Of a stretch of 64,000 nt of DNA, positions 7,788 to 15,526 are shown piece by piece. The notes beneath the pieces were generated by a model. That model made no database searches. It was not told where the DNA came from and worked only from the letters and a program-made list of their open reading frames with translations. Source of the DNA: Marispirochaeta sp963667435 (GTDB lineage Bacteria; Spirochaetota; Spirochaetia; JC444; Marispirochaetaceae); NCBI GenBank assembly GCA_963667435.1, contig OY763414.1:1860001-1924000 (forward strand), in the 5' to 3' direction. Position 1 is the first letter of the stretch; each line of letters opens with the position of its first letter. Made by a program: the position numbers and the translations under genes.

Positions 7788-8552
7788 ATGAAAATCCTAC
7801 GTGTTATCGTAACAGCCGCATTGATTTTTGCAAGTGTATTGACCCTTTCAGCCCAGCAGTATCGCAGTATTACCGCGTTTAAATTCAACTACTATACCGA
7901 CGACCGGTCATCACTGAATTATGAGGAAGTATTAATAATTCCCCTGCCCGATCAGTACTATCTGATAACCGGGGTGTCCGGAGATTTGAGCGATTTTGAC
8001 AGTTCCCTGGGAGGAAAAATCGGCATAGCCTTTGATCTTCCAGGATTCTATTACGGGGAAACCTCTCTGAAATATGAAAGGGAGTTTGACAACCCGGACA
8101 GAAATAACTATCTGGCTCTAAACGGGTCGGTTACCTATGAAACCGGTGGAACCAGAGCAAGCCTGGAAATAACCGGGGAAATAACCGGGGAAATAACCGA
8201 GGAAAACAAGGGTGTCGTATTCTCCCCCGGGCTGAACTACCTGATTTATCCCGACTGGGAAGTCTACGCCAAATACTTTTCCGGCTATCACCGCTACGGT
8301 TCCGAGCAGTTTTTCAACCATGCCATCTGGGCGGGCACCAACTATCAGGTTTTGCCTACCATATGGATCAGCCTGGGAGGAACCGCCGGAACGGTCTATG
8401 AACCGGGTGACTCCTATGAAAAATGGTCACTTATAACCGGCGTTAAGGTGTATCCAACGGAAAACTTTTCAGTCCGCTATCAGTTTGAGTACGAATCGAC
8501 ACCGCACTACGAGATTATCTCCAACGGTGTGGTAGCAGACTGGAAACTTTAG
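7788..8552 (+). CDS. Outer-membrane beta-barrel-like protein
   Basis: A clear signal peptide ending LTLSAQ is followed by alternating amphipathic strands rich in Tyr, Gly and acidic residues (for example YYGETSLKYERE, EVYAKYFSGYHRY, SVRYQFEYE). This is the pattern of a small outer-membrane barrel of roughly 10-12 strands. No enzymatic motif is present. It follows the NlpC/P60-MORN gene by 14 nt, so the two probably form one envelope operon. The protein ends in VVADWKL rather than a classical C-terminal Phe. A 12-bp tandem repeat inside the gene encodes EITG units. Specific function unknown. Confidence 0.7.
   Translation: MKILRVIVTAALIFASVLTLSAQQYRSITAFKFNYYTDDRSSLNYEEVLIIPLPDQYYLITGVSGDLSDFDSSLGGKIGIAFDLPGFYYGETSLKYEREFDNPDRNNYLALNGSVTYETGGTRASLEITGEITGEITEENKGVVFSPGLNYLIYPDWEVYAKYFSGYHRYGSEQFFNHAIWAGTNYQVLPTIWISLGGTAGTVYEPGDSYEKWSLITGVKVYPTENFSVRYQFEYESTPHYEIISNGVVADWKL
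8166..8201 (+). repeat. Three tandem 12-bp units inside the barrel gene
   Basis: GAAATAACCGGG occurs twice in tandem, followed by a third copy with one changed base. The repeat encodes EITG-EITG-EITE. A copy-number change would stay in frame and alter one loop or strand length. Confidence 0.85.
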
Positions 8553-8571
8553 GACAGCCCTGATTCTGCCG

Positions 8572-8612
8572 ATACTGATACTGAAGAACCAAGAGGAAGA
8601 CAGTATCAGTAT
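8572..8612 (+). promoter_or_regulatory. Perfect 12-bp hairpin enclosing the ribosome site and start of the STAS gene
   Basis: ATACTGATACTG (8572-8583) is the exact reverse complement of CAGTATCAGTAT (8601-8612). The 17-nt loop holds the purine-rich AAGAGGAAGA. The right arm contains the first two bases of the ATG at 8611. Such a stem could hide the start codon and control translation of the whole operon, or could act as a processing site after the barrel gene. The distance from GAGGA to ATG is long (13 nt). Confidence 0.65.
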
Positions 8613-8943
8613 GAAGACGTATATTCTGGAAGACATTACCATTCTCGCCCCGGAAGTACGACAGATAGACACTCTGAATGCAGAAGAAATCGGCCACAAA
8701 TTTACTGAAAACTGCAGTAAGGTAAACAGGCTTCTTCTTGATCTTGAGGGAGTTCAGTTTATTGACTCCTCCGGCCTGGGGGTAATCCTAACTCTTATTC
8801 GCGAAATGCATGAAAAAGGGGGAAAGATTGTCCTCTGCTGTGCAGGGTCTCCCGTGCAGGCACTGTTCCGGATGGTACGTCTCAGCAATATAGTTTCAAT
8901 CTTCCAGTCCCGGAATGATGCACTTTCTTCATTCAGCGCCTGA
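8611..8943 (+). CDS. STAS-domain anti-sigma factor antagonist
   Basis: A 110-residue SpoIIAA/RsbV-like STAS domain. The segment FIDSSGLGVIL contains the conserved Ser that is phosphorylated by an RsbW-type kinase and dephosphorylated by a SpoIIE-type phosphatase. Both activities are predicted in the next gene, which overlaps this one by 29 nt, making a compact partner-switch module. No sigma factor is nearby, and the downstream glycosyltransferase suggests the switch controls exopolysaccharide synthesis rather than transcription. The start codon is partly inside a strong hairpin. Confidence 0.92.
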   Translation: MKTYILEDITILAPEVRQIDTLNAEEIGHKFTENCSKVNRLLLDLEGVQFIDSSGLGVILTLIREMHEKGGKIVLCCAGSPVQALFRMVRLSNIVSIFQSRNDALSSFSA

Positions 8944-10678
8944 CCTTCTCCGCAGGAGTATCCGCCTTGTCGCCGGAGTTTTGATTCTGCTGACAGCAGG
9001 ACTCGCCCTGCTCCACGGCGCAACCATACTGCTGATCCTGCCGTCTTTGTCAGGTATGATTCTCCTGCTGCTTGCGCCCACAGGGCAAAATCAGGCTCCG
9101 GTTATCAGTGACAGTATTCTCACCGATCTGATTCAGAATGAAAAACTCTTTCTTGTTTTACTTAAGGGCCCGGACCAGAAAATACTCTATGTATCTCCCG
9201 GGGCGAAAAGATATTTTAGCCCTGCCACAGAACACTGGGCTTCGGGGTTCGGTCCGCAGGACAGAGAGAACCTTGAACGCGATTTCCAGGAAGCCCTGAA
9301 CGGCGAGAATCAGCAATCGGGAGAGTTCCGGGTTTTCTGCAGTGAAGAGGCTGAAATATGGCTTTCAGTACGTATGTACGGCGTAGACACCGGAGAGAAG
9401 ACCGGACAGGTTGCCATTGTCTGCAGGGATGTTACGGCAGACAGGAAATCGAGACTCCAGCTGGTAAAAGCAAGGGAGTATGAGATTGAGGTTGGTGCGC
9501 GAATTCAGCAGTCACTGCTCCTCGGCCGCCCCGCCTCCCGGACTCCAGGACTTGCTATCGATACATTCACCCTGCCCTCTCAGAAAATTGACGGTGACTT
9601 TATTGACTTCTTCAGCGATCCCCAGCGGGATATAAACGACTTCCTGCTGGGTGATGTCATGGGCAAAGGGGTCCCGGCGGCACTGATGGGCGCCGCTGCA
9701 CGTTCGGAAATAATGAAGGCCCACTGCCTGCCCCTGTTTGAATCCAACTCCCGGGAGGGCACATATTCATCCTGTCCGGCATCTGTTCTTTCTCTGGCCT
9801 CTACAAATCTGGCAGGAGAACTTCAAAAGCTCAAATCCTTCGTCACCCTGGTATACGGCCGCCTTAAAAACAAGGGTCGGATACTGGAGTTTGTAGACTG
9901 CGGCCATACAAGCATGATTCATTATGACGCTGCCGCAGGAAGCTGCTGGAGACTGAAAGGTGCGGATATGCCCCTGGGTTTTACCGCCAGCCAGAACTTT
10001 ACTTCCTGCATTACCGACCTCGGTGCCGAAGACATTATCTTCGTCTACTCCGACGGCATTACCGAGGCGACCAACAGCGAGGATGAACTTTTCGGCGAAG
10101 AACGCCTAATGCTCCTAATACGTGCCTCCCACGATCTAAGCCCGGGGGAACTGCTGGAGAAGGTAAAAAAAATCACCTTCGCATACTGCGGCGGAAACTT
10201 CCGGGATGATATAACCTGTATTGCCATTAAGGTACAGGAGGAAGCGGAGAGTCCCGGGCGGAGCATTGTTTCCAGAGAATTTCCCCACAGTCTGGATACC
10301 ATCCGCGATATCCGCGATTTTATCTCCGAGAGCCTCTCGCGAATGTTGAACAAAACAGAAATCACTTCAGTGGCAGAGGAGATTAACATTGCCGCCGCCG
10401 AGGCTGTGTCCAATATATTCAAACATCAGGAAGCCACCAGGAACAACCTGAAAGTGTACTTGCGAAGAACCTCTGACTGGCTGGCAATCCATATAGAATA
10501 CACCGGTGAAGAATATAACTGGCAGGACATTGAAATCCCCGATGCCGGCACATATCAGCTGGGAGGATACGGTCAGTATCTTATGAACACCGTCATGGAT
10601 TCGGTAATTCTTGAGCAGGGAGAACAGAAGCGTCAGCGTCTGGTTATGGTTAAGGCACTCAAGGAAGAATCCCGATGA
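8915..10678 (+). CDS. Membrane PAS-SpoIIE phosphatase fused to an RsbW-like kinase domain
   Basis: Two hydrophobic segments lie in residues 12-52, followed by a PAS-like sensor region (about 70-170), a coiled linker, a SpoIIE/PP2C phosphatase (195-430) and a GHKL ATPase/anti-sigma-type kinase domain (about 450-585). Phosphatase metal sites look intact: LGDVMGKG, VYSDGITEA and FRDDIT. The kinase part has the N-box EAVSNIFKH. One protein could thus both phosphorylate and dephosphorylate the STAS protein encoded just upstream. It overlaps the STAS gene by 29 nt and the next gene by 4 nt (ATGA). Start at ATG 8915 or 8918; no strong ribosome site, consistent with translational coupling. Confidence 0.9.
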   Translation: MMHFLHSAPDLLRRSIRLVAGVLILLTAGLALLHGATILLILPSLSGMILLLLAPTGQNQAPVISDSILTDLIQNEKLFLVLLKGPDQKILYVSPGAKRYFSPATEHWASGFGPQDRENLERDFQEALNGENQQSGEFRVFCSEEAEIWLSVRMYGVDTGEKTGQVAIVCRDVTADRKSRLQLVKAREYEIEVGARIQQSLLLGRPASRTPGLAIDTFTLPSQKIDGDFIDFFSDPQRDINDFLLGDVMGKGVPAALMGAAARSEIMKAHCLPLFESNSREGTYSSCPASVLSLASTNLAGELQKLKSFVTLVYGRLKNKGRILEFVDCGHTSMIHYDAAAGSCWRLKGADMPLGFTASQNFTSCITDLGAEDIIFVYSDGITEATNSEDELFGEERLMLLIRASHDLSPGELLEKVKKITFAYCGGNFRDDITCIAIKVQEEAESPGRSIVSREFPHSLDTIRDIRDFISESLSRMLNKTEITSVAEEINIAAAEAVSNIFKHQEATRNNLKVYLRRTSDWLAIHIEYTGEEYNWQDIEIPDAGTYQLGGYGQYLMNTVMDSVILEQGEQKRQRLVMVKALKEESR

Positions 10679-12645
10679 GTCTTCAGCTTCTGGCCCCTGA
10701 ACACGGGATATTTCTGGTAAAAAGCAGCCGGACAGTTAGGCTGATCCCCTGCCACACCTATCTGATTACCGCAGAGAATTCAGCAGTTCTTATTGATCCG
10801 GGGCCGGAAGAAGATTTTGCGGAAATTTACAGTTCGGTAACCGCACAGATCGGCTGTGAGAAGATTGAAAACATAATTCTTACCAGTGAACTGCCGGAAG
10901 GCGCATCCAGCCTCGCCCTGTGGGAACACGCCGGTTTCAGGGGCAGGGTTGTTGTGTCATGGCAGAGCTATATTGCCGCCAGATACTATGCCCCAAATAT
11001 GGACTTTCACTCCCTGACGGGTTTTACCACCACCTGTGCAGTCGGCAAAAATCGAGTACTCGAGTTTCTGCCGGTACCGGGTTTTCCAACCGCCGGTTCC
11101 GTAGCCTGCTGGGATAAAAGCTCAGGCACCCTTTTTTCCGGGAAACTGTTCGGAGCCATTACGGGTGGAACAGAGGAGCTCGAATCGGGAAAACTGGAGC
11201 TGATAAGTTCCTATCACGATATCTACTTCACCTCTTCCTTTCCGGAACATCTTGGCGAAATGCTGCTGGATCTGAACCCGGCAAGAATTTGTCCGCAGCA
11301 CGGTGATCCTCTGGACAGCGGTGAAACAGGCATCAGGGATATCCTCATACGCCTCGGCTCAACCGGCAGAAGGGTAAATCCTGACTCTGCAGAACTACAG
11401 AGAAGCAGGATTATACACAAGATATTCCAGCAGCTTACCACCCTGTTTTCTCCCAAGGAGACAGCATTTGCGGAAAAACTGCTTCCCCCGGAAAGCGAGG
11501 CTACTGAACAAGGTCCATTCTCCGCCTTTTTCTCGGCTATACTTGATAGCCGGGGCTATACCTGGCTCGCCCTTATTGATGCAGAGCTGCGAAGGCTGTG
11601 CAAATCTGCCGGGATTGATCTTCCGGACATCTATAAAAATCATGAGACTGAGATACAGAGCGGGCTCGGAGTTCTGGTCCGGGAGCTGAAAAGCCTGAGG
11701 GAGACCAATTTTCAGCTCCAACACTCTATCATTAAGGCCAGCGACGACCTGATCAGGGACAGTGTTACCGGTCTCTATAACGAGAAATTCTTCGGAGAAT
11801 ATATATGCAGCACCTTTGAAAGCGGAATTAGTGCCTCGGACTCAGTTCTGGTTATCCGTCTGGACAGCCTGAAAAATCTCAACAGCCGCTTCGGTGCCGA
11901 GGCCGGAGATCTTACCCTCAAGGCGCTGGCGTCATTTTTGATGAACCGCAAAACCGAATCGGGCGCACTCTTCAGGCTGAACGGTCCGGCGTTTATCTGG
12001 TATCTCCATAATACGGACCGCACAGAGGCGGAAGAGTATGCCCGGGAGCTGCAGCAGCAGGTTGAGATAGCCGGGGAGTTTATTGCACCCATAAGTGTCT
12101 CCGCTGCTCTGCTTGGTATGGATGAACTGATAGTAGCCAATACGCCGAAAGAGAAGATATTCACGGAACTGATGAAAACATTCAAGCAGAGAATCAAAAC
12201 ACTTGATCGGATGGGGCCGGGATCAATCTGTTCATCCACCGGGATTGCACGCTACAGGAATATGTCCGGGTCCATAATGCTGATTGAAAGCAGTTACTTC
12301 GAAGCGAGAATTATCATTCAGATTCTTGAAACCGAGGGCTTTGAAGTTCAGCATGTTGCCCTTGGAGCCGATGCAGTGTCCGAGGCGGACCGTATCAGGC
12401 CGGATGCCATCATCAGCGAGATGTATGTAACCCAGATGGACGGATTTCAGATTCGCAAAAATCTCCTCGCCACTCAGGATCTTAAGAATATTCCCTTCAT
12501 TCTGGTCTCACGGGAAAAAAGCGAGGTATCTATCCGTCGCGCCCATGAGATGCAGATTCTGCACTTCTTCCGTAAACCTCTGATCCCGGCAGAGCTGACC
12601 GGAACCCTTTATGCCCTCATCGCCGAGAGGAACCGGAACCAGTGA
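10675..12645 (+). CDS. MBL-fold/GGDEF-like/receiver protein, all three domains degenerate
   Basis: Residues 1-230 match a metallo-beta-lactamase fold of the flavodiiron/ODP type (VLIDPGPEED, PARICPQHGDPL). The metal motif HxHxDH is replaced by TSELPEG. Residues about 350-525 look like a diguanylate cyclase fold (DSVTGLYNEKFF), but the GGDEF signature is replaced by LNGPAF. Residues 535-650 are a receiver whose phosphoacceptor Asp appears as Glu (AIISEMYVTQMDG). The protein is therefore probably a scaffold or ligand sensor rather than an enzyme. It overlaps the SpoIIE/kinase gene and the glycosyltransferase gene by 4 nt each, so the three are translationally coupled. Confidence 0.82.
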   Translation: MSLQLLAPEHGIFLVKSSRTVRLIPCHTYLITAENSAVLIDPGPEEDFAEIYSSVTAQIGCEKIENIILTSELPEGASSLALWEHAGFRGRVVVSWQSYIAARYYAPNMDFHSLTGFTTTCAVGKNRVLEFLPVPGFPTAGSVACWDKSSGTLFSGKLFGAITGGTEELESGKLELISSYHDIYFTSSFPEHLGEMLLDLNPARICPQHGDPLDSGETGIRDILIRLGSTGRRVNPDSAELQRSRIIHKIFQQLTTLFSPKETAFAEKLLPPESEATEQGPFSAFFSAILDSRGYTWLALIDAELRRLCKSAGIDLPDIYKNHETEIQSGLGVLVRELKSLRETNFQLQHSIIKASDDLIRDSVTGLYNEKFFGEYICSTFESGISASDSVLVIRLDSLKNLNSRFGAEAGDLTLKALASFLMNRKTESGALFRLNGPAFIWYLHNTDRTEAEEYARELQQQVEIAGEFIAPISVSAALLGMDELIVANTPKEKIFTELMKTFKQRIKTLDRMGPGSICSSTGIARYRNMSGSIMLIESSYFEARIIIQILETEGFEVQHVALGADAVSEADRIRPDAIISEMYVTQMDGFQIRKNLLATQDLKNIPFILVSREKSEVSIRRAHEMQILHFFRKPLIPAELTGTLYALIAERNRNQ

Positions 12646-15485
12646 GTATCCCTGTAGTTCTTCTCATCTTTTTTATCAGCCTTGATTCATTGGCTGTTCT
12701 GCTTTTCGTTCTGCTGAAACATCAACAGAAAAGCCGGTACCGGAAAGAAATGAGGGTGAGGGAACTGCTCCTGCAGGCAGCATTCTCGAAAGGACCGATC
12801 CCTCCTTCATCCATGACTGAGCTGCATCGATATTACTGCGTAGCCATCCGTGAACTTTCAGCATTGTTCGGTATCATGATCCCTGGAAACGCGGAAAAGG
12901 AAAGGCTGTGTATGCTATTTGAGGAAGCGGGGATTATGGAAAGACTGAAAAAAATGCTTTCATCAAGAACTGCCCGCCGCCGCTATATGAGCGCCCTTAC
13001 CCTGCGCTACCTTCTGCCGGAAAGCCAGCGGGAGTGCATGGCGGAGCGACTGAAAAATGAGCAGGCCAGACATGTAAAAATTGCCCTGGTTAAGGGACTT
13101 CTTGACACAAGCTGCGGATCATGCCTGAACGCCCTGGCGGAAAGCCTGGGTACCGACCCGGAATACGATAAAACAGTTGCAGCCATGATCAGCGCCTCAG
13201 GACCGAGATTTATTGGCTGGGCAAGACAGAATCTGCAGAACCCGGATATCCGTTACCGGCTGATGATCCTCTACGGAGCCCCCTTCCACACCGTCTCCTG
13301 GCTCAGGGATTATGCAGAGATTTCCCTGAAGGATGATAACCGGAACATACGCGAAGCCGCACTTGCCTGCATTCAGACCTACCCGGATATTGCAGCACAG
13401 AGGGAAGACAACGCATCCCCAGATCCCGATGTACTCAGGGCAACCGTTCTCTCCCGGGCCAGGCAGGGTGGAAACCTTGATATTATCAGCTTTGCAGATA
13501 ATTTTACCCGGACGGAAACATTCGAAGCCGCTGTTGAGGGGCTGAGGGATTATGTTCACCGCTTTCCCGACGCGATTGATGCGGTACTCGACCTGATACA
13601 TAAAACTGAATCGGAGGCTGTTCGCAGAGGGTCATCCCTTTGTCTGGCCGGAAGGGTCCCCTACCTGCTTGCAGGCGGGATTCCCCTTGAGAGAGTCAGT
13701 CCCGTTATCCGTATCAGTGCGGAGGAAGGGTTCTCTTCGGGTCTTATCGCCTTTATAAACAGCAGCAGAGACCGGTCTCTTTTTCTGAGCATGAAACCTC
13801 TTTTACTCAGCCTGGTTGAAGAAATTCCCGGGTTCCGCAGTGAAATCATCCGCTTCCTGAAACCGCAGCTACAGACAGAACTGGAGATAGAACACAGTTC
13901 AGAATCCCGTAATGTTCCCCGGATTCCCCTGAACCGCAAGGATCGCCTACTGATTCTTATGCTGCTTGTACTGGTGATTGCGATCCCCATCGCAGCAATG
14001 TTCGGAACATTTGTCTCCTCAGGCGGGGGTCTCTCCTTTTCCGCCTTCGCCAGGCATGCTGTTCACAGCTATACCGCCGTATTCGCCTGGTACGCGGCTG
14101 CCCTGAATACCATATATGTGCTCCTGCTTATTTCCGCCATTATCAATCTCTACAGACAAACCAGGTACTGGAATATTCAGGATAAGGACTTTCTTTTTAC
14201 CCCCGGTGTAGTTCCTTCCATAGCAGTCATAGCTCCTGCATACAATGAGGAGAAAACTGTGGCGGAAAGTGTAAACTCCCTGCTTACCCTAATTTATCCC
14301 GACTATCAGGTGATAGTGGTAAACGACGGCTCGGCAGATAACACCATAGGAGTACTCAAGGATGAATTCCAGCTTATCCGCATAGACCGTCAGTCGGAAG
14401 GAAATCTCAGTACAGCACCGGTACGCGGTATTTATCAGTCTCCTCTGAACAGCCGTCTTCTGGTAATAGATAAAGAGAACGGGGGCAAGGCCGACGCCCT
14501 TAACTGCGGTATTAACTACGGAAAAAAAGAGTTTATTTGCAGTATAGACTCCGACTCCCTGTTAGAGCCGGACTCCCTGCTGAGAATGACCTCAGAAGCG
14601 ATGACCAGCCGGCATGAAACCATCGCCATCGGAGGAAATATCCTTCCGGTGAACGGATGTTCCGTAAGTCACGGGGCACTGCAGAAAATTGCACTGGGAA
14701 AGAACCGATATGCACGTCTACAGACCATTGAGTATCTGCGGTCTTTTATAGCTGGACGACTGGGCTGGGCCCAGATGAATGCGCTGCTGATAATATCGGG
14801 GGCATTCGGTCTCTTCAAACGTGCCCGGGTACTGGAGATCGGAGGATACCTGACCGGCAGAGGTATTCACAAAAAAGACACCGTAGGAGAGGACATGGAA
14901 TTGGTTGTCCGGCTGATCCACCATATGGGAGAAGTACGGAAACCTTATCGTGTCCAGTACGCCGCCACGGCAAACTGCTGGACAGAGGTTCCGGAAGATC
15001 TGAACAGTATCTGCAAGCAGCGCGATCGCTGGCACCGGGGGCTGGTGGAAATAATGACCTTTCACCTCCGCATGCTCTTCAATCCCCGCTACGGAACCGC
15101 CGGACTGATCGGGCTTCCCTATTTCCTGATATTTGAAATTATCGGGCCATTTTATGAATTCTCAGGATATCTCTTTCTGTTTATAGGGTTTATCGCCGGC
15201 CTGCACTCTCTGTCGGTTTATCTGATACTTTTCAGTGTCTGTATACTCTTTGGCACCCTTGTTTCGCTTATATCGCTCATTCTCTCAGAACACGGAATAG
15301 TCTATTTTCGGCATAGAGAGATTGTAAAGCTGCTTCTGAGCACTTTTTCAGAGAACTTCGGATACCGGCAGCTGATGGGATGGTTGAGAGTATTTTCTCT
15401 TACAGGAATGCTTTTTAAAAATAAAGGCTGGCAGAAGCTGGAAAGAAAAGGGTTCTCCTCCGCTCCCGCCAGGTCAAAACAATAA
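12642..15485 (+). CDS. HEAT-repeat membrane glycosyltransferase (GT2, cellulose/PNAG-synthase-like)
   Basis: An N-terminal membrane helix is followed by about 400 residues of helical, HEAT-like repeats. Two transmembrane helices (about 441-505) come next, then a family-2 glycosyltransferase domain (530-790) and several C-terminal membrane helices. Processive GT2 motifs are visible: APAYNEEKTV, NDGSADNT, DSDS for metal/UDP binding, TVGEDMEL with the catalytic acid, and QRDRWHRG corresponding to QxxRW. The protein likely polymerises and exports an exopolysaccharide. No PilZ domain is seen. It starts at a GTG overlapping the upstream stop and is the last gene of the STAS/SpoIIE operon. The HEAT region may be where the regulators bind. 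Confidence 0.9.
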   Translation: MSIPVVLLIFFISLDSLAVLLFVLLKHQQKSRYRKEMRVRELLLQAAFSKGPIPPSSMTELHRYYCVAIRELSALFGIMIPGNAEKERLCMLFEEAGIMERLKKMLSSRTARRRYMSALTLRYLLPESQRECMAERLKNEQARHVKIALVKGLLDTSCGSCLNALAESLGTDPEYDKTVAAMISASGPRFIGWARQNLQNPDIRYRLMILYGAPFHTVSWLRDYAEISLKDDNRNIREAALACIQTYPDIAAQREDNASPDPDVLRATVLSRARQGGNLDIISFADNFTRTETFEAAVEGLRDYVHRFPDAIDAVLDLIHKTESEAVRRGSSLCLAGRVPYLLAGGIPLERVSPVIRISAEEGFSSGLIAFINSSRDRSLFLSMKPLLLSLVEEIPGFRSEIIRFLKPQLQTELEIEHSSESRNVPRIPLNRKDRLLILMLLVLVIAIPIAAMFGTFVSSGGGLSFSAFARHAVHSYTAVFAWYAAALNTIYVLLLISAIINLYRQTRYWNIQDKDFLFTPGVVPSIAVIAPAYNEEKTVAESVNSLLTLIYPDYQVIVVNDGSADNTIGVLKDEFQLIRIDRQSEGNLSTAPVRGIYQSPLNSRLLVIDKENGGKADALNCGINYGKKEFICSIDSDSLLEPDSLLRMTSEAMTSRHETIAIGGNILPVNGCSVSHGALQKIALGKNRYARLQTIEYLRSFIAGRLGWAQMNALLIISGAFGLFKRARVLEIGGYLTGRGIHKKDTVGEDMELVVRLIHHMGEVRKPYRVQYAATANCWTEVPEDLNSICKQRDRWHRGLVEIMTFHLRMLFNPRYGTAGLIGLPYFLIFEIIGPFYEFSGYLFLFIGFIAGLHSLSVYLILFSVCILFGTLVSLISLILSEHGIVYFRHREIVKLLLSTFSENFGYRQLMGWLRVFSLTGMLFKNKGWQKLERKGFSSAPARSKQ

Positions 15486-15526
15486 ACAGGATCCGTTTGC
15501 AGATATGGCCTCTGGGCCCGCTCCTG

